Origin: Microcebus murinus
Taxonomy: Eukaryota > Chordata > Mammalia > Primates > Cheirogaleidae
Reading direction: 5' to 3'
DNA length: 64,000 bases
Assembly: GCF_040939455.1 (NCBI RefSeq)
Contig: NC_134136.1
Coordinates: 106,876,014-106,940,013 of the forward strand
This document shows positions 25,950 to 37,489 of the stretch, in pieces. A program made the translations under genes and the position numbers. The number at the start of each line of letters is the position of its first letter. Position 1 is the first letter of the stretch. The notes below the pieces were generated by a model. That model was not told where the DNA came from. It saw only the letters and a program-made list of their open reading frames with translations, and made no database searches.

Positions 25950-26900
25950 ATATTTCTGATCTTTGGGTGGAGAAAAATATCTTAAGATATTTGGTTAAAA
26001 AGTGACCAAAGAAAAGAGATGAATAAATTTGACTACATTAAAATTAAAACCTTTTATTCCTTGAAAGATACTGTAAAAGAATTGAGAAAAGAGCCCTCAA
26101 ACTTGAAGACAACAGTTAAAATATTTGTAACAGATTAATAAGAATACAGAAAAAAATCCAAAAGTCAATTAAAAGATGAACAAATAATAGTAAATGAGAG
26201 GAAGACCTGAAACAGAATTGCAAACAGAAATATGGATATATAATAAACATAAGGATATGTTCAACCTCATTAGCAAACAAGGAAATGTAAGTCAGGATTG
26301 CAGTAAGATATCAAGTTCGCTGACACAAATAAGAAGTTTGACAATTCGATGTTTGGGAGAAAATATGCCTCAACAAAAAATTCATTGATTGCTGGTTGGT
26401 GTGTGCACTGAGTGACCATTTTGGAAAACAGTTTGTCATTCTCAGTAAGGTGAACATTAATATATCCAACAAAATGACAACTCCACTTTTTGGTATATAT
26501 GCTCAGAGAAAGTGTTTTGCATGAATAACCAATACAATTACAAGAATGATCATTTTAGCACTTTCTGTAATAATAATTTTTAAAAAAGTTAACAACCTTA
26601 ACGTCCACCAGAATGAGAATGGACAAATACACAGGTCACCTTCAAACAGAGAATAGAGAAGTAATGATGAAAAAGTACATCAAATAATATGGATAAATTT
26701 CAGACACAAAAATATTAGGTGAAAAGAGGAAGCTCTAGAAAACTAGATATTATAGGTTACCATATTTTATAATGCTCAAAATAGGCAAAACTGAACAATA
26801 CATTGTTTTTTTATTCATATGTATGTGATAAAATATTTTTAAACCAAAGAAATAATAAAGGTAAGTTTCTACATTGTGTTTATGTCTGTTGGGGAAAAGG
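25950..26900 (+). repeat. old L1 3' portion
   Basis: Plus-strand diverged L1: AAAGAAAAGAGATGAATAAATTTGAC, later GTGACCATTTTGGAAAACAGTTTG, AACCTTAACGTCCACCAGAATG and a terminal A-rich stretch. No intact frame. Confidence 0.7.
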
Positions 26901-27855
26901 CAGAAAGATGCAAGAGAGGATAAGAATATTAAAATGATTATTTTCTATTACCTTGGAGACTGTTAGTAGTAGGTAAACCTATAAATACAAGATATACAGT
27001 GGTGCAATCATCACTACCTGAAACTGCCCCACAGTACCACCAAGAGTAAAGTCTAGAGAAAAGCTTTATTTTAGGATAAGCTAAATATTTATCAGACTTC
27101 CCATATTTCTCATTTTTTATAGCCCTTACAAATGATGGAGGATATTCTGTCTCTATCTGATGAAAAGTATCAGTCAAACCTGCCTTATAAGCCTACCACA
27201 CTTCTATACCTGCTTGGTATCTTATGTACAGTTTATCACAAAAAGTAAAATTAAGTATTTTACTTTAAAAGGTGAAAGAAAACTTAAATCTGGGTCATTT
27301 CCAGCTCCTGCTGGACTACAAGCTGTCTTCATTCTGGGCATAGATCCCAGTGGGAAAATATAAATATCTCCTTAAATACCTGAGGGTACCTTAGAGCTTT
27401 GAAGATAAGGGGATGCAACTGGTAATGTGTCTTATTAACTTTGGTGTAGATTGAGGTAATGAACTACCTTGCTGATTTAACCGTCAGGATGGATGGCCTC
27501 TTCTGTCCTCAATGCGTCTGAAGGAGACAGCTGGAGAGGCTGAATGTACCAGCTTTACAGGTCACCTTTGCAACATAAAATATAGTCTCGAAGCCTGAAT
27601 TAGAGTTAAAAGCCACTTAGAATAACTGTTAAGCTTAATAGTTTAGAACTTAAAATTACTTTGAAGTCACAGAATTCAAAGTGGCTTTGAAGGAGAGTAC
27701 AAATGAAAAAGTAAACTTCTATACAAGCCTGTACATGGATCCGATGAGGTAAGCCCCCCACATACTCTGTTTCAGTAACATTACATTGCTGGATAAACTA
27801 CAAAGGAAACATTTTTAATTCATAACTGATCTACAAAACATGTCTAAAAAACCTC

Positions 27856-28049
27856 ATGTGTCAGAAAAAAAGAGCTTAACAAAATACTGACATATTAGAA
27901 CAGAGTATGTAACATAAAATCTAGGGTAATTAACACTAACTTGAGATGGGAGATGAGGCACTGGTTTCATTCATGCCAGGAAGATGGAAAAGAATAATGT
28001 GTCAGAAAAAAGAGCTTAACAAAATACTGACATATTAGAACAGAGTATG
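27856..28049. repeat. 141-bp tandem duplication, first copy and start of second
   Basis: The sequence from 27856 (ATGTGTCAGAAAAA) repeats with a 141-bp period at 27997. Copy 1 is 27856-27996. Copy 2 starts at 27997, is cut at 28049 by the L1, and resumes at 32038 (TAACATAAAAGCTAG) to about 32148. The copies differ by one A in a homopolymer and by a small duplication after the L1. The duplication must predate or accompany the L1 insertion. Confidence 0.9.
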
Positions 28050-28282
28050 GAGGAGTTCAGGATCAAGATGGCAGACGAGAAACACCGCCAGAAAGAGTGT
28101 TTCTGCAGAAAAGACAGATTCTAGCAGAAATTAGGAAAAAGAAGCAAGAAGGCGAGCATACAGCAGACGAGGGCTGGAAGGAGGGGTACCTGAGACCCCG
28201 GGAGACTCCACGGGAGGATGTTTCGGAGCAGAACTGGAAGCTGAGACCTCCGGAGCAGCCCGGAGACCAGTGGGAAGGGTAG

Positions 28283-29071
28283 GTGGATAAATCACCTTTC
28301 CCCTCCCCTGCATTTGGGACTGCTGGTGGGCTCCCCAGTGGGTGGAGACACCTGTGGACACCAGCCCAGAGACGGCCACTGCCAGCTAGCGGTGAGCCTG
28401 TAGCAGACACGGCACCAGACTCCCAAATCCCTGTGCACCTCCGTGGTATGCACAGACCCGAAACCGCGGGGCAGGCGCCATATTATCTTCTTCTCCCCTC
28501 CGCTGACTGCAGCTGCCCAGAGAGACAATACAGCCACCAGCAGGAGGCACCTCCAGGGAACCGGACCTTCCCTTTTGGGACTCTACAGCTGACTAAGGGG
28601 AACTCAGACTGTGAGCTCCCTACCCGCCAGCCCTCCCAGGTGCTGCTGGCACGGTGTTCCCAGGAGAACGGTGCCGACTCAGAGGCTGAGAGACACATAC
28701 ACAGGTTGGGCTCCCTGTGGGTGAATTGGGACCAGAACTCCTCTCCCTGGTGGGGATACAGTTTGAATTCTGGGACTCAGAGGTCGGACCTGCAGACCAG
28801 ATCCCCTGCACCCAGGGCTAGCATTGCCCAGGGCACAGAAGGGATATTTGTGAACAGCCTGCAGAGGTGTGTGTGCCTCCAGGGGCATATCAGCGTCCTA
28901 GAGGGCAACCCTCCCACCAAAGGGAGGCCGTGCGCCCAGCCCAGGCAGTGTTTCTGCGCAGGGAACCTCCCCGCAGACATCACAATCCAGGGAGGCCTGG
29001 TGACGTGTGGTCTGGCCTGCTGTCAGAGGCCCAGGAGTAGCTGCGGACTTGGGGAGGGTGGAAAGAAGTGA
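28283..29071 (+). other. 262-codon open frame in the L1 5' UTR, coding unproven
   Basis: This is the longest open frame in the window, in the L1 5' UTR and on the L1 sense strand. It is rich in Pro, Ser, Gly, Gln and Cys and has no recognised domain. GC-rich 5' UTR DNA makes chance open frames likely. An antisense frame of 136 codons overlaps its end (28898-29308, minus). Confidence 0.3.
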
Positions 29072-29921
29072 GGCCCACTCCAGACTGCGGGTCTCAGACA
29101 GACCCACCCCCACACGCAGACTTTCTGGCTGAGCAGGACCATTCCAGCCCTGCCCTGACAGCTTTTCCTGGAAGCAGAGAACAGAACTTTGACCCCTGCT
29201 AACGGCATTGGTGGTGCCTGAGGGCAGGCTTACCCAACCCAGCTCTGCCCAGAGCAAGAGCTGATAACAGGGCACAAAAACAACAGCATAGCCTGTTCCC
29301 CCAAGCAAGCGCCACCTACTGACAGGACGGCATCCTGCACAGCCTTATCACGGCACCCACTGACTCATTATACAGGGAGTGGTCGAATCTCACCCACAGA
29401 CACCACCTACCGCCTCAGAAACTAAACAAGGCGTGTGAATATCCAAACAAAAACCTAAAGGAAAGAAACAACAACTGATCAACATGGGAAGAAATCAGCG
29501 AACGAACTCAGGAAATATGAAGAACCAAACGGAAAACACACCCCAAAGAGGAGCACCAGACACCTAGAAACGGACACCAACCCAAATCAGGCAACCAAAA
29601 TGACAGAAGAGGAATTCCATATGTGAATCATAAGAACACTCACCCAGCTGCAACAACAACTCAATAACCAACACAAAGAAACCACAAAAAGCCTCCAGGA
29701 TCAGGAAAAAGAAATGGACGCAATGAAGAAAAGTTTGAACCGAACTCCTGGAAATGAAGAATCAATTCAGGGAACTACAAAATACAGTGGAAAGTCTCAA
29801 GAACAGGGTAGATCAAACAGAAGAAATAATCTCAGAGCTTGAAGATAACACCCTCCAACTAAATAAAACCATCATAGAGATAGAGCAGAGAAACAAGAGA
29901 AAAGAGCAAAGCCTATAAGAG

Positions 29922-30185
29922 ATGTGGGATTATGTGAAGAAACCTAATGTGAGGGTCATAGAGTTACCAGAAGGGGAAGAAGACAACATTCAAGGGTTGG
30001 ACAAGCTATTTGAAGATATAATAGAGGAAAATTTCCCAGGCCTTGCTCAAAATCTTGATATACAAGTTCAAGAAGCTCAGAGGACCCCTGGGAGATTCAA
30101 TGCAAACAGGAAGACGTCACGACATGCAGTCATCAGACTGACCAAAATATCAACTAAAGAGGCCCTTCTAAGAGGTGTAAGATGA
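29922..30185 (+). pseudogene. L1 ORF1p fragment
   Basis: Eighty-seven codons of the L1 nucleic-acid-binding ORF1 protein, from WDYVKKPN to LLRGVR. This family's protein coats L1 RNA as a trimer. The visible part covers the end of the RRM-like region and the C-terminal domain (ENFPGLAQNL, RTPGRFNANRKTSRHAVIRL). It is ended by a stop where related elements continue. The upstream coiled-coil region is present as DNA but has stop codons, so it is a remnant. Confidence 0.85.
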
Positions 30186-30539
30186 AAGAAGCAAGTGACA
30201 TACAAGGGAAAGCCAATTCGAATAACAACAGACTTCTCTAATGAGACTTTATAAGCAAGGAGAGACTGGGGCCCCATTCTCACTCTTCTGAAACAAAACA
30301 ATGCCCAGCCTAGAATCTTCTTCCCTGCAAAACTAAGCTTCATATATGAAGGAGAAATAAAAACATTCTCAGACAAGCAAAGTCTCAGAGAATTCAAGAC
30401 AAGACCAGCCCTACATGAAGTACTCAAAACAGTGCTATGCACAGAACAACATAATAAAAACTCAGGAATATAAAAACAACCAAAACCCAAAGATTAAAGG
30501 CCAGATAATACAATGGCTCAAGAGAGAAATCAAAGCAAC

Positions 30540-31376
30540 AACATCCAACCCAACAGAATGAACAGTAATCTACCTTACCTATCATTTCTCTCAAAAAATG
30601 TGAATGGCTTAAACTCTCCACTCAAGAGACATAGGCTGGCTGAATGGATAAAAAAATACAGGCCAAGTATATGCTGTCTTCAGGAAACACATCTAACCTG
30701 CAAGGATGCATATAGACTAAAAGTAAAAGGGTAGAGATCAGTATTCCAGGCAAGTGGAAGCCAAAAGAAGGCTGGTGTGGCAGTTCTAATTTCAGACGAT
30801 TTAGTTTTCAAACCAACAAAAGTAGTGAAAGACAAAGAGGGTCATTATATAATGATGAAGGGCACACTTTAACAAGAAGAGATAACAATTTTAAATATAT
30901 ATGCACCCAACTTAGATGCACCCAATTTCATAAAGCAAACCTTACTGGATCTAAGCAAATGGATTAATAGCAACTCCATAATCACCGGAGATTTCAACAC
31001 CCTACTGACGGCACAAGACAGATTCTCCAAACAGAAAATTAATAAAGAAATAATGGACTTAAACAAAACCCTGGAACAACTGGGTCTGACTGACATCTAC
31101 AGGACATTCTACCCAAAAATCCATTGAATACGTTCCTCTCATCAGCTCACGGGACATTCTCTAAGATTGACCATATCCTAGAGATTTACACAAAGTAAAT
31201 CTCAAGAAATTTAAATAAATAGAAATCATACCATGTACCTTCTCAGATCTCAGTGGAATAAAAGTAGAAAGCAACCCTAACAGAAACTCACATTTCTACA
31301 CAAAAACGTGGATATTAAACAACCTCCTACTAAATGATTACTTCATAAATGAAAAAAATCAAGATGGAAATAAAAA
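30540..31376 (+). pseudogene. L1 ORF2 endonuclease-domain remnant
   Basis: The first part of L1 ORF2. 30513-30734 is open and encodes KNVNGLNSPLKRHRLAEWI and CCLQETHLTC, the N-terminal part of the apurinic-like endonuclease with its catalytic glutamate motif QET. A stop follows at KVKG. Downstream DNA still resembles the endonuclease (ATATATGCACCCAACTTAG; GGAGATTTCAACACCCTACTG, the GDFNT motif) in disrupted frame. It ends at the internal deletion. Confidence 0.88.
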
Positions 31377-32037
31377 ATTCTATACTCCTACACTGCTGGT
31401 AGGACTGCAAATTAGTTCAACCTCTGTGGAAAGCAATATGGAGATACCTTAAAGCGATACAAGTGAATCTACCATTTGATCCAGCAATCCCATTGCTGGG
31501 CATCTACCCAAATGATCCAATGACACTCTACAAAAAAGACACCTCCACTCAAATGTTTATAGCAGCACTATTCATAATTGCAAGGCTGTGGAAATAGCCC
31601 AAGTGCCCATCAATCCAAGAATGGATTAATAAAATGTGGTATATGTATACCATGGAGTACTATTCAGCTCTAAGAAACAATGGTGATATAGCACATCTTA
31701 TATTTTCCTGGTTAGAGCTGGAACCCATACTATTAAGTGAAGTTTCCCAAGAATGGAAAAACAAGCACCACATATACTCACCAGCAAATTGGTATTAACT
31801 GAACAGCACCTAAGTGGTCACATAGGTACTGCAGTAATAGGGTATTGGGCAGGGGGGAAGGGGGCGGGTATATACATATATAATGAGTGAGATGTGCACC
31901 ATCTGTGAGATGGTCATGCTGGAGACTCAGACTTGTGGGGGGAGGGGGGGAAATGGGCATTTATTGAAACCTTAAAATCTGTACCCCTATAATATGCCGA
32001 AATAAAAAAAAATTAAAAAAAAAAAGAACAGAGTATG

Positions 32038-32150
32038 TAACATAAAAGCTAGTAATTAACACTAACTAAAGTTAGTAATTAACACTAACTTGAGATGGGA
32101 GATGAGGCACTGGTTTCATTCATGCCAGGAAGATGGAAAAGAATAATGTA
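32038..32150. repeat. 141-bp duplication, rest of second copy
   Basis: Continues copy 2 after the L1 duplication. It contains an extra 24-bp tandem repeat of AGTAATTAACACTAACT (near 32051 and 32075) absent from copy 1. Then GAGATGGGAGATGAGGCAC matches copy 1 closely up to AGAATAATGT. Confidence 0.88.
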
Positions 32151-33779
32151 GCATGCTACCCATCCTATAAACAGGAACTGGAAAATCCTCACCCACTTGA
32201 GTATAGAGAATTAGCAAGGAAACTGAGAACTTTTTTAGATTCTTGGTTGGCAAATAAGAATCAAGAAATTGAAACTTAAACTTATATCACACATGATGGC
32301 AGAGCCTAACATCACTAGGACCCTGGTAGAGACAAATACAAAGACTCACAAGGACCCTTCAATAGTCCAGAGCAGAAGGAATTTCCAGTGAAGACTATTT
32401 CTACGATAGATGAACACACGTGTACAAAATTAAAAACCACATGAGGAAATTCACCGCTATTAGAGGGAGTCATTAGTTGTAACAACTGATAGAATTTACA
32501 ACTTATGACACAGAAATAAAAGAACAATTTTAGAGAATTTTATAATAAATACGCTTAGCCTAGTGGTATATGTTGATAGTAGGATACATTGTCTTGAGAT
32601 TGGCAACTAGAGTTCAAACTTCATAGGCCTAAGTTGCCTGCATTTTTATTTTGAGAGAACATCTATTACTCATTTTTACAAGCCCTGGTCTATATAGAGA
32701 GGGTTGATGGTGAGGACATTTGAGGAAAGTGAAGAAAAGAGAGTTTGGACAGTTAAGCAATTTTTCTCTCTCACCTTTTTATTTGGATGGGTAGGGGAAA
32801 CTCAACTGGACCTTTTTTTCTTTACAGGATCTAGAAGAGAATCACTTATTTAGTGGGTGGACATATTCAGGAAGGGGGGTTGGTATGCATTTCCTGTTGA
32901 GCTGCTGGTATGGCCAAAAAGGAGTCAAGGACAACTCTTTCAAGTCTCTCGTTACTGAGAGGTATGGAAGATAGGTTCTTCTAATATCCATAGGTTTTGA
33001 ATTGAGATGTGGTAGATAAATAACAACCTAGGGGATCAGTGAAGCATTGGTCAAAAAGATGTAATCTTCAAGGGAATATGGCATAAGGCTGTCAGCAAGA
33101 GTCAGCCTGAAATTTATATTACATATTATAAGGTATCATGAATGCCTAGGAGATCAGTTTTGGGTTCAAAGCCCAAATGAATAAGGCCAATTGAGATCAC
33201 CAACAAAGCACAGCAACTGTACAGAGAACAAATCAGGCCAGTGATGATAAAATCTAGAAAGGGAACAACAGAATAATCATCACAGATGTATGTACATGTT
33301 AACAAAAAGAAACAGCAATTGTAGCCAACTATGAAAAGGACATTTACACTAAGAGAGTATTTTCCCCTCTTTATCTTCCTTTATACCACCACTAGAAGAT
33401 CAGCATTCAGAAATTGGGTGAGAGGAGGAGTAAGCCCATTTCTTTTCACTCCCAACTCTGTATACATTGTTGATGACACAAGATTAATTTAAACAGGTAG
33501 AATACTTGAATAAAGTATGACATTAACATTTAAATTAGACTAAATTTTAATAACTAAGTATGAATAAAATGTGATAAGATCAGACTTAAATATTGCTTGA
33601 GAAGCCAACTACCAGACAAAGTAGAGTTTGACATGGTTGGTGGTAGTCATAGGAAAAATGAAACTGCTTCATGGTTATTATTTATTGAGAATTCTCAGTG
33701 AAATGGGTTGCATTTGTTTACATTGTTTAAAGAAATAAGCATAATTAATTATACAAAATCAGAACAGCATAAAAAATAA

Positions 33780-34580
33780 ATTTGCAAAAGAACTAAATAA
33801 AACACAGAAAATGGAAAACATGCTCTTTGAAAAAATATAAACACACATATACACTCATATATATATATGTGTATATATATATATATATATGAGTATATTT
33901 ATCTATTGAAGGATAAATTATGCCATAGGAAGTTGAAGAAAGAATTTGTGAATTGGAAGACATATTTTAGAAAATTATCCAGAATTAAGCAGTTAGAGAT
34001 AAGAAAACAGAAAATATTAAAGGAAAATCAAGAATCAGAATATAGGATGGGAATATTCTCTATAGATCAAAGTTACTCTAGGAAAGAATGGAGAGACTGT
34101 GACTAAGACAATCTTCGCAAACATAATGAAGAACTACTAAAAAAAGAAATAATTTATCTGTTCTTATTAACATATCAGGTGACAAAGTATAAATGAAAGG
34201 AAATTTACACATACAAAAAATAGAACGAAGACTGTGAAGTATCAAAGACAAAGAGAAAATTAAAAGGTACTAGAGAAAATTATAAAGGAACAATAATTTG
34301 ACCACAGATTTCTTAACAGCAAGAAATGTCAGAAGGAAATAATATTTTCAGTGTTGTTATAAAAATCATTGTCCCTATACAATTAGATGCTGAAGTAGGC
34401 CATTTTTTAGTATTGAGGGTCAAATGAAGGTATTTTCAATCATGCAAAACCTGAGCACATTTGCTACTCATACTCAAAGAACAAGAAATAAATTGAACAC
34501 AGAAGCAAAGGGAAATATAAACAACAAAACTGGTCTCAGAAATTGGTAAAATAGCATTGGCACATCTATATAGATATAAT
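33780..34580 (+). repeat. HAL1/L1 ORF1-like remnant
   Basis: GTGAATTGGAAGACATATTTTAG and later AAGGAACAATAATTTGACCACAGATTTCTTAACAGCAAGAAATGTCAGAAGG follow the pattern of L1/HAL1 ORF1 DNA. Frames are broken. The preceding 32290-33780 stretch may be part of it but is too diverged to say. Confidence 0.55.
33852..33894. repeat. (TA)n microsatellite
   Basis: ACTCATATATATATATG then GTGTATATATATATATATATATGAG; partly palindromic, with ACTCATATAT on the left mirrored by ATATGAGT on the right. Confidence 0.9.
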
Positions 34581-35437
34581 ACAAACAATTATAACAGCAG
34601 TGATAGTATTGACTATTTGGGAAAAGTAAGAAGTAAAGTGCAAATTAAATAGTAGGCAACAGTAATATCGATGATGGAAGAGGTAAGTTTGGAATTAAAC
34701 CACACAAGTATTTTTGCCATATTATTGTTAGAGAGGTGCATAGAAATATTATTGTTAAATTTTGTTGATAATGTATGCATGATAATAATTAAGGGGATCA
34801 TTAATATAAAATAAATATATATTCCAAACCAGTGGAGAATGAATAAAATGAAAGTAAATAATTTGATAACTTCAGCACAAATGGGAAATGTTAGAAGTGA
34901 GTGGGAAATGGAACGATCATCAAATAAATGGTCTTGAATATTTTGTTATTAATATGAAAAGAAAATATCTTTTTGGAAAATGTACCCTGAAATAGATTTC
35001 TCATGAATCAAAGAATATCACTTAAATAAACATGAATATGAGTAAACAAAGAATAAGATTTATATAAAGGTATTAAGAACTCGAATAGTTAGCTCTTTTA
35101 TTTCAATATTGTCAGAAAGCAATTTCCTACAGACAAGAAGTCCCTGTCCCATGTAACATAATAGTGAATTAGTTGTGATTTTCTTGAGACTTACATAGTG
35201 CCATCCAATCACTTTTCTTCCTGTTCCTTGTTTTATTTTCTACAGCACTCACATAGCACTGCTATAAGAGATGTGTCTTTATATCCTCAGAAATTTTAAT
35301 AGGAACTGGCACAAAGAAGGCATCTGCCAAGTGTTTGAGGAGTCAATTGGTCAATTGATTTTTTCAAAGTAAGGACAGGTAAATAAAGAAGATATTAGAA
35401 TTGATAAAGGAGAAACTGTAAGATCAATTAATTTTAT

Positions 35438-35755
35438 TTTTATTTTTTCTTTCTTTTCTTTTTTTTTTTTTTTTTTTAGAGACAGGGTCTTACTCTCTTG
35501 CTTACGCTGGAGTGCAGTGCACAATCATAGCTCATTGTAATCTCAAACTCTTGGGGTCAAGAGATCTCTCTGGCTCAGCCTCCTGAGTGGCAAGGGTTAC
35601 AGACTCGTGACACTCTGTCTGGCTATTTTTTTTTTTTTGAGATGGGGTCTTGCTATGTTGCCCAGGGCAGTCTTGAACTCCTGTTCTCAAGTGATCCTCC
35701 TACCTTGGCCTCCCAAAGCACTGGAATTACAGGTGAGAATAATCATGCCCAGTCC
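35438..35755 (-). repeat. AluJ-type SINE, antisense
   Basis: A long T run then AGAGACAGGGTCTTACTCTC, the right monomer, a middle T run (35629-35639), GAGATGGGGTCTTGCTATG, the left monomer and end CATGCCCAGTCC. It is older than the two strepsirrhine-type Alus and lacks their internal GGCCAACTGAT stretch. Confidence 0.9.
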
Positions 35756-36484
35756 CAGATCACATTTTATAATTAGAAAATAATACTGTATTGGGAATAT
35801 CTGGGATACCTTGGGTAAAAATACTTTAAAATATTTTTAAAGGTCTATTTTACTGGTCTTAAATGTATCTGCCTTTAAATATTAAACACTCAATATATGA
35901 AGCTAACTATATAATGCCATTCAAAATTAATTGGGGACTTGAATTTTATTAACTATATTCACAAAGATAACTCAGTATGTGCAGAGGAAGGGGTCTTAAT
36001 CTAAAGTCTAACTCATGTGCAGTATCTGACAGAGTCAGCATTTAGTAGAAGATAAAGGTTTATGCTCCTTGGCACAGTATTTTCACAAGGAAGATCATAG
36101 TTTATTTTTGGTACAATTAAATGGTAATCATGTGAAGCACCTGGATATTTTATCTATATCACATAAGCATAATCTAGAGAGTAAAGCATGTGGGAAAGAT
36201 AAAGCAGAATTTGTGACAATGAATAAATATAATGTAAAATGTCAAAAAAAACAGAGTTAGTTAGGCAACATGTCTTATAAAGAACTCTATAGGGCACAGC
36301 AATTATAAATCACAATTATAATAAGAATATAATTCACAGAATATTTTCCCACAGAGACATTTAAATAAGTTTATACACATTCAAATAGAGATCAACATTT
36401 ATAAATCTGGAGAAAATATATTTATACGAGTTTTGTGACTTAATAATAATCATGACAGTAATAATAAGAATTAGAATAACTTCT

Positions 36485-36715
36485 CATGATTATTGAACAC
36501 TAGGCCAAGTACTTTAAATAGAATAACTCATTTAATTTTCTCATCAACTCTATGAAGTAGGTATTATTTTCATGTCCGTTTTATAGACTGGAAACACATT
36601 TATACAAGTTAAGCAACTGGCTCAAAAGTCATACAACTTAAACATCCTTGAGTGAAGAACACAAGCCTAAGTAGTTTCACACAAGAATCTGTGTTCTTAA
36701 CCACTGTGCTACATA
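36485..36715 (-). repeat. MIR SINE
   Basis: Antisense MIR almost end to end: ATTATTGAACACTAGGCCAAG, AACTCATTTAATTTTCTCATCAACTC, TTAACCACTGTGCTAC. It ends about 50 bp below the exon 27 donor, so it occupies the start of intron 27. Confidence 0.8.
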
Positions 36716-36765
36716 TATGACCACATGTTAACATATAATTGATAAAATCAAGAAAAGAAACTGAC

Positions 36766-36948
36766 TTCCAAAGTCTTGCATTTGCCATTCAGCCTAGTGC
36801 AGAGCCACTGGTAGTTGGTGGTTAGAGTGTCAAGTTCCTTTTTTAAGGCCTCTTGTGCTACAGGTGGAGCTTGAGCTATGACACTATTTACAGACTCAGT
36901 AAGCAGTTTCACTTTTGCTTCTTTTTGTTGGGCTTCTTCTTTAGCTCT
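36766..36948 (-). CDS. DMD: dystrophin exon 27
   Basis: A 183-bp exon encoding 61 residues, RAKEEAQQKEAKVKLLTESV through LNGKCKTLE, about residues 1202-1262 of human dystrophin: helices two and three of spectrin-like repeat 8. NYQWLCTRLNGKCKTLE contains the third-helix tryptophan. The acceptor TTTATTTTTCAG is strong. The donor reads TTGGAA|GTCAGT: the last exon base is A rather than G and intron position +3 is C, so this is the weakest donor of the seven. Phase 0 at both ends, no stop codons. Length and reading frame leave no better donor nearby. Confidence 0.96.
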
Positions 36949-37489
36949 CTGAAAAATAAAGAATAGTTTCTTAATAACATGGCAATGACTTTACTTCCAA
37001 AATGCATTCCTATGTATCATGTAATTTCTTCCTCACAACATCCCTGTTAGGATAAGACTAATAAAAATAAATCTAATACTTACTCCAATATCTTCTATAA
37101 ATGTAGGTCTAGTTACAACTGGAAAGTTGAAAATTTTATAATTAAAATATAATAGATCTTTAATAAGAATAGATTGAAAAGTAGTCTGTATGCAAGTTTG
37201 GATTTGTAGCTAAATTCATATATATCTACATTAATACAGTTGTTTGAAAAAGGCAAGAAACAAATATTTCAATACTAACTACGTTAAAAAATATTTAGCA
37301 GTCAAGAATTGAAATCACTTATAAATTACTAAGATGGATGAATAATGCTAAAACCAGCATAAATATCATTATTTACATCAAAAGATACTGAACATAGAAA
37401 TGTCCTCTTAATGCTATATTTGGGACCATATTGTGATGAAAAAAACTTTTGTTCAGTAATTGAAAACACATGAGAGAAAGAAAAACAGA

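Larger units (their letters stand above)
28050..32024 (+). mobile_element. young L1 with an internal deletion removing the reverse transcriptase region
   Basis: A 3,975-bp L1 with both ends present, bounded by 13-bp duplications AGAACAGAGTATG (28037-28049 and 32025-32037). Order: GC-rich 5' UTR (28050-29480); ORF1 region (29485-30475), where 29922-30185 encodes WDYVKKPNVRVIELPEGEE and ENFPGLAQNLDIQVQEAQRTP of the ORF1p RNA-binding part; ORF2 start (about 30540 on) with the endonuclease segment NVNGLNSPLKRHRLAEWIKK; then near 31378-31382 a jump to the ORF2 C-terminal/3' region (CACTGCTGGTAGGACTGC), 3' UTR and A tail. The reverse transcriptase region is missing. ORF1 has an early stop (28 codons after the ATG at 29485) and the endonuclease frame stops at 30732, so it is dead. 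Confidence 0.93.
25157..36765 (-). other. DMD: DMD intron 27
   Basis: An 11.6-kb intron. About 4 kb is one L1 insertion (28050-32024) flanked by a 141-bp tandem duplication. Older L1/HAL1 remnants, a (TA)n tract, an AluJ and a MIR make up much of the rest. 26940-27850, 32160-33780 and 34600-35420 are unassigned. Confidence 0.9.

Noticed and set aside
28283..29071. 262-codon open frame as a real protein gene
   Set aside because: It lies wholly within the 5' UTR of a dead L1, has no recognised domain, and GC-rich sequence makes such frames likely by chance.
28037..32037. CRISPR-like or satellite interpretation of the repeated AGAACAGAGTATG
   Set aside because: Three occurrences are explained by one tandem duplication plus an L1 target duplication; this is a mammalian intron.
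33852..33894. Palindromic TA-rich tract as a replication origin or regulatory hairpin
   Set aside because: Simple (TA)n expansion accounts for the symmetry.
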